A DNA stretch of 64,000 nt from Ciona savignyi (taxonomy: Eukaryota; Chordata; Ascidiacea; Phlebobranchia; Cionidae). The translations under genes were made by a program, and so were the position numbers. Location: NCBI GenBank assembly GCA_000149265.1, contig CH002035.1, positions 127,475 through 191,474 of the forward strand, given 5' to 3'. Of this stretch, positions 12,340 to 23,384 are shown in pieces (position 1 is the stretch's first letter; each line of letters starts with the position of its first letter). A model generated the notes under the pieces. That model had not been told where the DNA came from, searched no databases, and worked only from the letters and a program-made list of their open reading frames with translations.

Positions 12340-12616
12340 GATATTCATGTTTTCATGTTTGTCCCCGTGAATAGGAAAACCAAGGAGGTTAAAACACGGG
12401 CAATTGTCAGATCACCTCGCGCCCATCGTCGGGTTACCGGAGTTATTGCAATGTGTTATATATGATAGATACGTTAATTCCTTCAATTTAGTAGAACCCA
12501 TAAATCCGCTGGGCTCAAGCAATGTCCGGAAAGTGCCTTCGAGGACAACTGACTAGCTAGCGACCACTATTGCACCTACAAACTTTCGATTGAAAGGCGA
12601 CGCACTTAACCGTTAG
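12340..12616 (-). mobile_element. tRNA-derived SINE (family 1), copy 1
   Basis: Reverse copy of a roughly 290-bp SINE seen nine times here. The family head reads like a tRNA, with A-box-like TGGTCTAGCGGTTAAG and B-box-like GGTTGCAGGTGCGAAAC. It is followed by a conserved body with CCTTGGGCAAGGCAC, ACAACACACT and CCCGACGATGGGCGCGAGG, and ends in (TATCC)n. This copy keeps head and body and has a shortened tail. Pol III transcription and LINE-assisted mobility are inferred from class. Confidence 0.9.
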
Positions 12617-12999
12617 ACCAAATTTTAATCAGATTTAGTGAAATGTAAGTGCTGTAGAAAGTGGCAGCGAAACTCGTTCGAACTTCTTTGATTTAAAATG
12701 TTTGATTTAAACACGCTGCGTGATCATTTTGCGTCTATTAACCCTGCATGATCGACGACCATATCGCATATATTTCTTCGCCCTATATGGTATTTAAGCC
12801 CGTTGTCCTCATTGTTGTGCTCTGTATTGTTTATGTTCCATTTGTTGTATGTAGTCGCTTATCCTTGGTGTATAGATGTTGTGTACGTAATCCAATGAAA
12901 TAACTCGTTAATGTTTATTTTATAGTGAACAAACGAAACACTTTTAATCACCTGAAACCCTAAATCTGTGCAACTGTAAATACAAGATAACCTTTTTTA
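12617..12999. other. No recognisable gene
   Basis: Intergenic sequence with no open frame or repeat that I recognise. Confidence 0.5.
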
Positions 13000-13829
13000 T
13001 TACGCAAATAATATATCCGTTAAACAATATAATAGAAACGATAATTTAATTCTATATAGTAAAGGGAATAATTCGCAAAAACGGGATCTTTTAATAATAA
13101 AAATTCTATCTATTGCCAAAAGCGAAATATTAAGAGAAAAACAAAAATTAGATATACAAAATATATACTTATGGAATAATGCTCAATTCATGCGAAAAAT
13201 ACTTTGGATCGTTAAAATAAAATTTAAACAATCAATCAGAAAACTAATTACTTATTTTATTTATGAATATATTCAAGAGAATCTATATCTAAAATATAAT
13301 TTTACGCCATATGATAAAACATAATTTAAAAATCTTAAGTTAATTAAACCTATAACCTACAAATAAATAATGACTATATCCTAATAAATCAATATGTAAT
13401 TAATAATATATATATTTAATATAATTAATATAAAAGTATATAATTAATATATACATATTTTTTTCTTATTTTTAAAGACAGGGTGCAAAACTATGGACTT
13501 GGCTAAAATGTAATGTTTCGAAAAATCACCAAATTAACAATATAAATTACAAAGGAGGGACTTTCGCTTGAGGGCACTTCTCTTCAAAATTCATGCATCT
13601 TAAAAATCCTCTGTAGCAACGACCACTCATACTTATCTCCATTGATTCCTCAACATCCAAGACCTGAAATTATTTGAAACAATTGTTAATATATAAAATG
13701 TAATTTTTCAATATGTAAATATGTAAAAATGTAAATTGTGTAAATAAGTGTATATATTTATTATTATGTACGGCCGGAATTCCGGTAGATGCGTAAATCA
13801 GTCGCCCAATAAAAAAAAAAATAAATAAA
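13000..13829 (+). mobile_element. 5'-truncated LINE, C-terminal ORF2 and 3' UTR
   Basis: About 110 codons in one frame (roughly 13000-13323) match the C-terminus of the family B LINE at 30.3-30.65 kb: WNNAQFMRKILWIVKIKFK here against WNNEEFVKKSLWIIKIKFK there. About 450 bp of 3' UTR follows, ending in a GGCCGGAATTCCGG hairpin, CGCCCAATAA and an A-rich tail at 13829. The same hairpin-plus-AATAAA ending closes the larger copy at 31,078, which marks a shared 3' recognition end. Confidence 0.85.
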
Positions 13830-15197
13830 CTTTAGGGATTAAAACTTTAAGAATTGTTAGATAATGATGGTAAATTTAACACGATTACTACACATGGAAG
13901 AGAAGTTGATGTTATCATTCTCACACTTTTAAAGTGTCGGTTACATGATTTAAGATACCGTATGGAAGATACAGATTGTTGCTTGAAGGTATGTTTGACA
14001 TAGATAGATTAACAACCAGCGTAACCGTTGCAAGGATAAACATTCGAGAGTGTCAACCACAGGTTAGCCTTTTTTTAAAACCCCTTTTTGGTGTCATCTT
14101 TATATTTATTTTGCAAGTGGATTCTGTGGTTACATAATCGCAATTGGAAAAATTTCAAAAAGTGTAAAGAGATTGTTTCTGCAAACCGAAACCAATGGAC
14201 TCCCGAGTTAACTATCCGAACTGTATATTCATGTGTTTCTGAATGATGTTGTATTCACAATGGTAAATAAAAAAACACATTAAATACCTAAATGTTACGA
14301 TAAACTGTTTCCATAGATCTAAGGTGTCGAATAACAAAGAATATCGACTACTAAATAAAATTCCTATACATTTTAGGGCACTGCAAGTATTTTCCTGGTG
14401 GAATTTAACCAAAATATTAAATCACGTGTGAACAACCTTTATTTTTTTAAAACCCTTTGTAGCAATATTTCGCAGTTTGTCAATGTTTATTTTGTACGTT
14501 ATGTCGTCATCACTGATTTCCCACGCACTGTATACAGCAATAGGCGGTAAAGGTTCGGAATAACCTGTAGTAAATCCACGAATTGTCATTGTTGATTATG
14601 TGCTTCACGTGTTGTTATCACTAACTCCTTTTTTAAACTTTATGTTGAGTGGTGGTCTGTTTGGAGAGAGATGGTAGATGGTATAAACATGTAGTTTTAA
14701 AAAGCATAACTTATATAACGTGATATTACGTGACCTTGGGTTACCTCTCCATGAAAAATTCTTTATATTTTGCCGTGTTCATGACCAAATTATTCATCGA
14801 TCCTTGTCTATAAGGTGGCTGTAGTTGTATATTATCAACAATAAAAACAAACCTTCCGTGACGTTGTGGAATTGAGGATTGTCGGAGTCACTTTGGGCTA
14901 ATAAATAGGACATGGTAAGGACGATCTAGTGTCTCCAATAGGAACCAAATAAGCTCGCTTAAATACTCCCAGAAGTATAAAGTAATGTAACGATTGTAGA
15001 TAAGGTGCTCGGGGGTTTACTTTGTGTGTGCTTTATTTCTCTTAACTGTTTTCACATACTATGGGATTTTGTTCATAGCACTTTAGTCACTAAATTGGTG
15101 TGGTTACTCAGTTACTTACAAAATAAGTATACATTTTTATTATATAATCATAGGAACTGGTCGCTTTTAACCTTAAAAAATTAGAGCTTACCATTAT
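13830..15197. other. No gene; possible LTR-end remnant
   Basis: No coding region recognised. At about 14826-14945 the sequence TCAACAATAAAAACAAACC followed by TTCCGTGACGTTGTGG resembles the 3' part of the LTR at 33,360, so an old related LTR fragment may lie here. Confidence 0.4.
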
Positions 15198-15876
15198 GTC
15201 CGGCCCGTTGGTAAAAAAGTGCATCGCCTTTCAATCAAAAGGTTGCAGGTGCAAAACTGGTCGCTAACTAGTCGGTTGTGTCCTTGGACAAGGCACTTTA
15301 CGGACATTGCCTGAACCCCGCGGATTAATGGGATCAACCAAATTAAATGAACGTGTCTATCATACACAACACACTGTAATAGCTCCGGTAACCCGACGAT
15401 GGGTGCGAGGTGATCTTGTAGCAGTTTTGACATAATATTTGTAAAAACTGCATTTATTTCATTTATTCGACGCCAACTATGTATGTTCTGTTCAACCTTG
15501 TGACGTCATTGACACTTATTACCTCATGACGTCATCTACGTCATTATTTGCTTTATAAAGCGTTGTGCGATTACATATACACAGAGATACATAGCGATAA
15601 AACTTAATAAAGAATACGAGTAGAGTTTTCCGGTTTGTCTATTTAGTGGAGGTTCCGCTGCCAGTCGAGATTAGTTCAACGCCATGTGTGTACATATGGA
15701 GTCGGAGCGGAGATTTATGTACCAGATATAGACGGCGGCGGACCCTGGGACTTGGTTCCGGTCCATTAGATCGTTGAAAACCCCCTGGCCCCACAATCTG
15801 ACGATTGCCCGTGTGTTAACCCAATTGGTTTTCCCATTCACGGGGATAAAGATGAATATCCTATCCTATCCTATCA
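15198..15876 (+). mobile_element. SINE family 1, copy 2, split by an LTR-like insertion
   Basis: The head (GTCCGGCCCGTTGG, then ATCAAAAGGTTGCAGGTGC) runs to 15416. The body resumes at 15796 with ATCTGACGATTGCCCGTG and ends in (TATCC)n at 15876. The interruption is a 379-bp element flanked by ATCT on both sides. Confidence 0.9.
15417..15795 (+). mobile_element. Solo-LTR-like element, copy 1 (TGTAGC...CCACA)
   Basis: A 379-bp element starting TGTAGCAGTTTTGAC and ending CTGGCCCCACA, with a 4-bp target duplication ATCT (15413-15416, 15796-15799) inside a SINE. It has CRE-like TGACGTCAT motifs, a TATA-like TTTATAAAG and an AATAAA. That arrangement, with TG...CA ends and a short duplication, fits a solo LTR. 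Related copies lie at 49755-50109 (minus) and 50753-51144 (plus). No internal region is seen with any copy. Confidence 0.75.
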
Positions 15877-17380
15877 AAATGATTTTTGAATAGTGGTAAT
15901 TGGCAATTTCTCTCGTTAAGATTAGGAAACAACCATCGGCATATTTATTATAATCCAATTCGTTACCTGCTTTATCTATGAACGCGTTAGCATATCTATT
16001 CGACGTTTTGCTATATCCATTCGACGTTTTGCTATATTACCGATCACTAAGTAAGTAAGGTCGATAGTGTGTGATTGTGTAGATGCTTTGCAATAATTTG
16101 TGTCCTAATTTAGAGGTTGTGGTGAACAGTTCTTAAAGCTATTGTTATCAACATGAATAGTTTTAAATTTTGATGAAAAGATGCATTCAACACTCTTTTC
16201 CATGCCCCACTGCCATTGGATTAAAGAATATTTGAATTTTTTAGCACAATTGATGAATACTTAAAAAAATATTGTGTTATCAAATTACTAGGCTTTGAAT
16301 TTTTTCAACCATTCTTGCTGTGGCTAACATAACAAATATTTTGGTAAACTTAAAAGATTATTGTCGGAGCAGACAGAATAATTTATTGGGTTCAACGTGA
16401 AATCCAACAATCTTCAAACAGAGAATGCATAAGAACTATATTGGAGCTCAGAAACGGACCCGATATGGTTTAAAACCAAAACAAAAAAAGGACCACAATA
16501 GACTTGAAATTCTTTCATCTGTAAATTATGATAAACCTTTGGATTTTGAAGCGGCTTTCATGCAACAAGTTAAAGTTTTACCTTACAATATTTATTATAG
16601 AAAACATCATAGAAAATTGGAATTAAAAAACTTCAATAGCACCCTTAACAACGTGAAACACATAGGAACTTGACCTGATAAAGCTGTTGAATTTCTAAAC
16701 CAAACGATGCGTTAAACCACATAGCTTTACCGACGGAGTGACTCCTTTACTCTATCAATTCCGCGGAATGCGATAGACGGCGTTGGAACGACATTGACAG
16801 TATGCTGCGGTAATTGAAATACAAGACTAAAGCGTTTTATACCTTTGTTGCCAACAGAAATACAGCTATAAAAAGTTAGACATTGACGGTTGATACACGT
16901 GCCAAAAAAACAAAATACAACGGACGACGAAAAAAGAGGCCTGCTACAGCATTACTAAAATGCTCATGTTGGGAAAATTATCATAATTTTCCGATTGAAA
17001 CTTCGAAAAGACACTCTGTAATGAATTATCAAAGGACAACAAGGTAACGACAAACGAGTCGGGTATAACGGATAAGCGAAATTAACATAACACAAATCAA
17101 AAAAGGGCAACACTAAGTAGTGTAAAGAAAGCTACACCAGTTCCCTTTGTCATTTTTGAAAATATTTTTTTCTGCTCGGATTCGTGACATCGACTGTCGT
17201 GCGCGTCCTGATAACTATACAGTCGTTTCCCAATAACAGAGGCATGTACCAGTGAATAAACCAGTGAATGGGCCACGCATAATCAACACCGAGGCAGGTA
17301 AACAAGGGTAAAGTGGGAAAGTTAAACTAGGAGTTTAACCGCCATAATAGAATCAACAAAAAAATTAAAAAATTTAAGAA
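15877..17380. other. No confident gene; one unassigned open frame
   Basis: A lysine-rich open frame of 82 codons at 16425-16673 has no family resemblance that I can name. A small tandem of TATCTATTCGACGTTTTGCTA (two units) lies near 15992. A block at about 17030-17130 (ATAACGGATAAGCGAAATTA) is repeated at about 22005-22095, so an unnamed dispersed repeat is present. Confidence 0.4.
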
Positions 17381-17384
17381 GCAA

Positions 17385-19330
17385 ACCTCAATAGTGGCGG
17401 TCGATTTTGAAAAAGCATTCGATCGTGTAAGCCCTTTATAAACGCAATATTAGTTAAACTTAACATTCCCTCGACGCTTATTACCTGGTTACCGAGCCAT
17501 GTTTCGAACCCATGGTGGACTCGTTACTCGGACCGTTTTTGCATAGGATTAGGTATTTGTATCGGTCGCGTTAACCATTTGGCCACACGACCGTACTAAT
17601 AATCCTCTAAAACGATATAAACGGTCAAATACTAGTAAACGGCGCCCTCACACGACCAATAACAATAAAACGTGGCATCCGTCAGGAGTGCTCGTGTAGT
17701 ATTCTCCTTTTCCTACTTGTAGCAGAAACCCATACACGGAAAATAAATAACAATTCAAAAATCAAAGGAATGAAAATTGGACCTATAAAAATCAAAACAG
17801 AACAATATGCGGACGACCTCACCCTTTTTCTAGCAAATAAAGAATCGCTAAATGAAGCAATGAGAGAATTAAAAACCTACGAAACAATATCCGGACAAAA
17901 AATTAACCCAAATAAAACCCAAATAATCTCAACGATGCCCAACTTATTGAAGTTGCAAAGTCAACTTTTGGCGATAATATAATTAGCGAAAACATAAAAA
18001 TACTTGGCCTTCGCGTGAGCCTTACAGCCACGTGCACAAACGAATACTTAAACAAAATAACGCAGATAAATAGAACCCTATTCTATAAACATAGAGACAG
18101 GAAACTAACATTAAAAGGGAGATTTATGATTATAAACGCTCTCTTTTTTCCGCAAATCCTAAATATAGCATAGTATATAATAATTCCAAAATCCGTAAAT
18201 AAACAAATTATAACATATATTTTAAAATTTATTTGGCACCCAAGTAATAAAGAAAAAATAGCGAAAAAAGCAATGATAGCGCCAACGTGCGGCGGAGGAT
18301 TAAATGTTCCGGACATTAACCTTAAAATAGAGGCAGCACGAGCTACTCCACTTTTTACGATCAGTAAACTAACATCGGTAACGTCACCATGGTATAAATG
18401 GTTACGCTATACAACCTAGGTTCAACATTAAAATTAATAAACCCTAATCTTTATACGAATATGAGTCCCAACGCCAACGAAGCGGAAACCATATTTCTCC
18501 AAATTAAACGAATCGTGAGAATAGTTAGCCAACAAAATTATGATTGGTCAACATCAAAACTAAGACCAATCTACGATATACTAATAAAAAATGACTACAA
18601 AGAAAATAAAAGTCAACAATATAATAATACCATGGCAACAGATCACGCTAAAAAGCAAAGGAGTCAAACCATTCTTCGATAATATAGATAGAGTAATCAG
18701 TTATAAAATCGCACATAAAGCGTTTTTTAGGCAACTGGAATAAAACGCATGCCAATAAAATTCATCAAAACGGCAATATAGCAATTACCAATTGTAAATT
18801 TTGTAAACTTCCGACTGATAGTATCAATCATATCTTAGTAGAATGCGGAACCATAAATAAAGTTAAAAAGAATATCGAGCGAATTCATAACCGAATGTGT
18901 AAGAATAAAATATCTCTGAAAGAAGGGATAATGTTATATAATACCACAATAAATATCATTGCACCTAAACTCGCCAATATTTTAAAACACGAAGTAATAA
19001 AAATGAAAACGCTAATAGATATGAAAAATGAACACATTTGGAATAATAATGTATTAATACGAAAAATAAATAACAAAAATTGTGAAAAGACAACGTAATC
19101 AAACGGGAGAATAATTAATTCGACAACGATTTAATCTACGAGATGCATCACGTATTAAAAAAACCCTTAATTCCTTTCCTTTTGAATTCTTTTTTTACAA
19201 CAATAGATATGGCAATACTCTAGGTAGCCTAACCTGTTATAAATAATGTAATAATGCAATTGTGTACGCTCAATTTAATAAGCCAATGTATTATGTAATC
19301 TGTCCCCATGTACTATGTCGCGTTATTAAT
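17385..19330 (+). pseudogene. Degenerate LINE reverse transcriptase (family B relative)
   Basis: ORF2 pieces in order: VDFEKAFDRV (RT palm) near 17400; RPITIKRGIRQ near 17665; EQYADDLTLF with the catalytic YADD near 17810; thumb/connection pieces to 18680; then CKFCKLPTDSINHILVEC (C-x2-C-x8-H-x4-C) near 18800; and a C-terminus ending near 19097. Frames change repeatedly with stops throughout. The element is dead, is interrupted by a tRNA-like SINE, and ends in an A-rich run near 19340. It is an L1/Tx1-type LINE, clearly related to the copy at 27-31 kb. Confidence 0.85.
17488..17596 (-). mobile_element. tRNA-Ser-like SINE (family 2) inside the LINE
   Basis: Read on the minus strand: GTACGGTCGTGTGGCCAAAT, then GGTTAACGCG (A-box region), and later CCATGGGTTCGAAACATGGC (B-box region). 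It closely matches the element at 31909-32010. It sits between two RT motifs of the degenerate LINE and therefore interrupts it. Confidence 0.75.
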
Positions 19331-19444
19331 CCAAAAAAAACTAGGAGTTTGATGACAGAAACGAATACTCGCGTAGGTGTAGGTATAGGGTGAGATTCAG
19401 GGTAACTTGGAGACTTGTTTCCTAAAGGTTTGTTTCATACATGA

Positions 19445-19790
19445 AAAAGTGTGGGGGTCTATGTATTACGCGCCCGACACGTGTTCGTCCAACGGGTGAA
19501 TCGTGGATGGGAGGGTGTGTAATTGAGTGCTGCGTGTTTGCGGGAGACTGATACTTCTCTGGGTCGATGTCGACTGACGTGGAATTCAATGCTGGGTAAG
19601 GGGTCAGCGACTTCTGTGATATCGAATAACGCTGGTTTTAGACGATCGATGTAGTCGTGTCTGTTACGAACTCAATGGTGAAATACTTGTCGGAACTGTA
19701 AATGACGCGAAAAGGTCCGTCTTCCGGGCACTGCAGTGATCGCCTGACTTTATGCACACGTACAAACACATGTGAACACGTCAATAATGG
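19445..19790 (-). pseudogene. Gypsy-type integrase C-terminal (GPY/F) remnant
   Basis: On the minus strand one frame gives HVFVRVHKVRRSLQCPEDGP, followed by FRVIYSSDKYFTIEF. This is the chromatin-side GPY/F region of Ty3/gypsy integrases, where a V-x-V-x-K-x-R-x-P-L-Q-x-P-Y-x-G-P-Y pattern is usual. It lies just downstream (minus direction) of the PR-IN fusion and continues the same dead element. Confidence 0.7.
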
Positions 19791-19865
19791 TTATAATAAA
19801 TAAAGTTTCGCAAGGGGGTCGAGTTGGAATTGGTCGCAGGGAGTCCATTCAGTATTGTAGCTCGT

Positions 19866-20411
19866 TTAAGGACGTTCCGCGGTTAATCTGGACCTCCGTC
19901 GGTTCAAATAAATGTCCGAGCAAACAAAGCGGGTGCCGTACATGAGTTTCGCGTTGGACGAATCAAGATTACGTTTGAATGCGGCTCTCAAACCGAGCAT
20001 GATCCAAGGTAAATAGCCTAGCCAGCCGTTGCGGCTTTGACGTGCCATTAATGTTGCGAAGCCATGAGGGTGCAAAGCACCTAACATATCTAATGTCTTG
20101 TTACCGAAGGTGGAAATGTTTGGAGTATTTAGTGCAACTAAAGTGGTTTGGCAATGATACACGGATCGTTCGTTGTCCAACGCCGGGATGAGTGACAGAG
20201 CAGCACCAGTGTCGATGAGAAATCTAAGCGGATTCGCTTCGTCGTGCACAAATAAGAACTGATAAGAGGGTACCACACAGGTACATGAAATTATAGGAAA
20301 AATCCTAATTCGTTTTTTGATACGGTGCCTCAGAAGTCCAACCACAAGGCACACAGCAGTTGCACGGTGTCCATAACGTGAATTAAAATAGCAAATTGTC
20401 GCTTCTGTCAA
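19866..20411 (-). pseudogene. Gypsy protease fused directly to integrase (internal deletion)
   Basis: A 181-codon frame. Residues about 50-110 contain RFLIDTGAALSLIPAL, the retropepsin active-site D-T-G with its flanking hydrophobics. Residues about 115-170 contain MARQSRNGWLGYLPWIMLGL, then KLMYGTRF, the conserved late part of gypsy integrase. Reverse transcriptase and RNase H, normally between them, are absent, yet the frame stays open across the join. Protease and integrase assignments are motif-based; the deletion is inferred from the usual PR-RT-RH-IN order. Confidence 0.8.
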
Positions 20412-21160
20412 TACATATTCGTTGTCGGGTAGATAGTATTGTTGGTAAGAGGTTGGTTGGGTAGGCTGTCTGAAGTGTTGAGACTGCAGCAGTTGTATGG
20501 CGCGGTGGGGCGGTTGTTCTTGTGGTATGCGTGTAGGATGTCGTAATTCCTATATAACCCAATACGATAGTTTGTTTGTTCGACTTTCAAGTCCCCTCTC
20601 CAAGGACGAGTTAATCGGACTCTGTTTATAGGATTCGAACGCAGTGTATGGACCGAAATCCATGTGGTCAGCACACAAGGCTAACTTATCTAAGCAAAAT
20701 CGTTTCGTGACCTTAATATGGTCGTTACCAAAACGGGTATTAAACCGATGATATTACGTCTCATGATTCGCTTTCTTCAAGCGTACTATTCTTATCCACG
20801 CCTAGCATTGTATTTACTCTATCGGTGGGTAAACTATCGCTGATATCGAAGCGCCACAAAAGATTATCCAAATCACTGTCGGTGTTTCGTGCGTACGTGC
20901 GTAACAATGCCCGTATTATCATGTCGCACGAGTTAACAGCATCACATTCTAAAGCGTGTTGGACTAGTAAAAACGCGACGTCGGGTAAGACAGATATCAC
21001 GGCGTGGAACATAACAGGCTGTGACGTGATTCTCAAACGCCTGAAGGTGCTCTCAGAGCAGTGAAACCAAGTTGTGGCGGAGAACTGGGAAAAGCTTCGG
21101 GACCGGACAGGTAGAGGATTATAGGATTGGGGTCATTCGACTAAGCAGGATGTACAACAA
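20408..21160 (-). pseudogene. Gypsy gag remnant
   Basis: A frame at 20761-21036 contains FHAVISVLPDVAFLLVQHAL, RTYARNTDSDLDNLLWRFDI and SDSLPTDRVNTMLG, like the capsid region of Ty3/gypsy Gag. A second frame (20408-20674) continues toward the protease. Frames are broken between them. It is in correct order and orientation with the PR-IN remnant. A GGGATCGCCACA at about 21568 reads TGTGGCGATCCC on the minus strand and may be an old primer-binding site. Confidence 0.6.
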
Positions 21161-21169
21161 CTGGGGTGA

Positions 21170-22840
21170 CAAGCGTTTGGTTTAGTAAGCCGACTGCCCC
21201 AGGCTATCAGGCGCTACACAATTGGTTCAGTCACTACCCTTCGCTCAAGTACAAACTTCCCGCTGGTGTAGTGGTGAATCTAGTGTGTCAGGTGTTGCAT
21301 CCAGAGGTGCGGATGTGGAGGATGTTCGTAACATGTTTAATATGGTGTTTTTCAGTCGGTCTTTGGCCTTACGCAGGAATTTCAGTGGTGAAATTTAAAA
21401 TTTATTGGAGATTACTATACGTAATATTGATAACAAAATCGTTACCGTGTCTAAAGTTAAAAAGATGTAGCAATATCGTGGAAAAACGGTACTATACGGT
21501 GTGTTAGGAGTCAATATTAATGCTTTTTATTTTTCCGTCGATAATTTCTTTCAATCCTTGTTGTCGTTATTATTGGGATCGCCACACTCAGATGTACGGC
21601 AGCTTTATCAAACTTGACCGCATAGGCCAACACTAGGTAGTTCGGTGCCGGAACAGGAAATTTGTGGCAAGGTTGTTTGTGTGCTTCTGGTTAATTAGGC
21701 ACGCTTGTGCTCGTTCTTTTTTTGCTGCGCTTAGTTCGTTTTAGTTGATCGCTACCGTCCGCTCTTGCTTTTTCCGATGAGTTTACCAAGGGTTTCGAAG
21801 GGACGAATTCGATGCCCGTTGTTGATTTCGTCAATTCTTGTCGCGTTACCATTCTTGTTGATTACGAATGCTCGCTTGTTATCGATAATATGTTTGCGTG
21901 CTCTAACAACTTGTGGGATAATCTGGTATATCTGCAGCGACCCACCAATTATACCCAAACCCGACCACTCTCGTCTAGATCTCGTCATTTACTAAATATT
22001 TTTAAAGTCAAACAAAGTAATGACACACAAGTCGGTAATAACGGATGAGCGAAATTAACATAAAACAAACCAAAAAGGCAACACTGGGTAAAATAAAATA
22101 AAGAACTCTATATGTTAACCTGTAATAAATTCTTTGAAAAATGTAAACAGTCACATTTACGCTTTAAATAATAAGGAAGAAAATGTCCAATCAAGTGATA
22201 TCTTCTGGCGCAGTTTGATATAGCAGTTGATATTTCGGTACTGGTGCAGCTCATTAACATTAAATTGTAATGGAATTTGTAGGTTAAACAATGATAAAGT
22301 GACTTGACTACATACCGCAAGTAACCTTGGGAAATACGTTCTAAAAGTTATAACGTAATATAGTTTATTATTTCAACGTATATAAATTAGCCAAACTTTT
22401 AAAACCAATACAAGTATAGTCAATCGATGATTTATACCAAGCTTATAATAATTATTGGTTTTGAACTTTCTATGTCGTTAATTTTGAAATCTGTCCAGAA
22501 TTCAGACAGGAAATGTTAGCTAATTATGTGTAGATGTGCACCAATATGTATCAATTTTTTACAAAATTAAAGATTATAACCTCAATTTATTGTGCGAAAA
22601 CGTGTTTATCTTACCGAAAAGATCTGATGATGAAAATTATTTCCTGTGGCCCTACGCACTCCCAGCACAAGTTACGTTTCAGTATATTTCCCTCATCCCA
22701 CAATATCATACGGTACAGATAAAGTAATCACGAACACGTGGTTCTGTTTGCCATGTTATAATATGCCCTGCATGTGTTCTTTGAAGTTGTTATCACTGTG
22801 TAAGTTATAGCTCGGTAAACCGAATCTGTCTTAGAAGTTT
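21170..22840. other. No recognised gene
   Basis: Several open frames of 60-113 codons exist on both strands, including overlapping frames at 21752-22048. None shows a motif I can name. The segment 22005-22095 repeats 17030-17130. Confidence 0.4.
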
Positions 22841-22856
22841 GCCATGTTGCTTCATA

Positions 22857-23105
22857 ATGAAACGTGGTGAAGCAGTCGGTAGGGCTTTAAAGCGAATGAA
22901 CAAATCCGGTCATATCTATCGAAATAAGGGCGGGAGGTTCAGGTTGATCGGGAAAGGGCGTGGTTTGAAGGCCAAAAAACGCCGTCTTTGCCACAATAAG
23001 GGCAGGAAAGGCAAAAAGAAGCGAAAGGGAAATAAATCCAAAAAGGGCAAAAAGAAGAAGGGAAAGAAGAGAAATAGACGACGATCCAAGAAACGTGGCT
23101 TCTAG
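22857..23105 (+). CDS. H1/protamine-like basic nuclear protein, interrupted by TAG
   Basis: From ATG 22857 the product begins MKRGEAVGRALKRMNKSGHI, followed by YRNKGGRFRLIGKGRG. This resembles the last helix and wing of the linker-histone H1 winged-helix domain (R-A-L-K-x-x-x-K-S-G then G-x-F-R-L). A tail of almost pure lysine, glycine and arginine follows (GRKGKKKRKG, KKGKKKKGKK). TAG at 23103 stops it, but the same frame stays open to TAA at 23208 and is equally basic (RRSRKSPKRV, KKGRKGKKGKKRRR). AATAAA lies at 23261. The first part of a globular domain is missing and could be in an upstream exon: the frame is open upstream and an acceptor-like CTGTCTTAG precedes it. Tunicate sperm are known to use H1-derived protamine-like proteins, which suits this gene. 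Pseudogene or sequencing error are alternatives. Confidence 0.5.
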   Translation: MKRGEAVGRALKRMNKSGHIYRNKGGRFRLIGKGRGLKAKKRRLCHNKGRKGKKKRKGNKSKKGKKKKGKKRNRRRSKKRGF

Positions 23106-23384
23106 GGAATAAGGCGATCACGCAAATCTCCTAAGCGAGTCAACCCTAATCGAAAGTCCAAACGCAAGAAGGGACGCAAAGGAAAGAAAGGGAAGAAGCG
23201 ACGACGATAAGCGATCAATCTTAAAAAATATTTAAATCAAAAAAAAGAAAAATCACCGCCAATAAATTGCCATTCAGACGCACCAAACATTGGTTTCTTT
23301 GTACCAACGGTCTAACCGCAAGGTGGCGTTGTTTGTATAAAAAGTTGTCGGGGAATCTCAGTGAAACCACATGATTTAGATCTG

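Noticed and set aside
19866..20411. Host gene domesticated from a retroelement
   Set aside because: The surrounding gag and integrase pieces are broken in the same orientation and no splice or promoter evidence is visible. Simple deletion is more likely.
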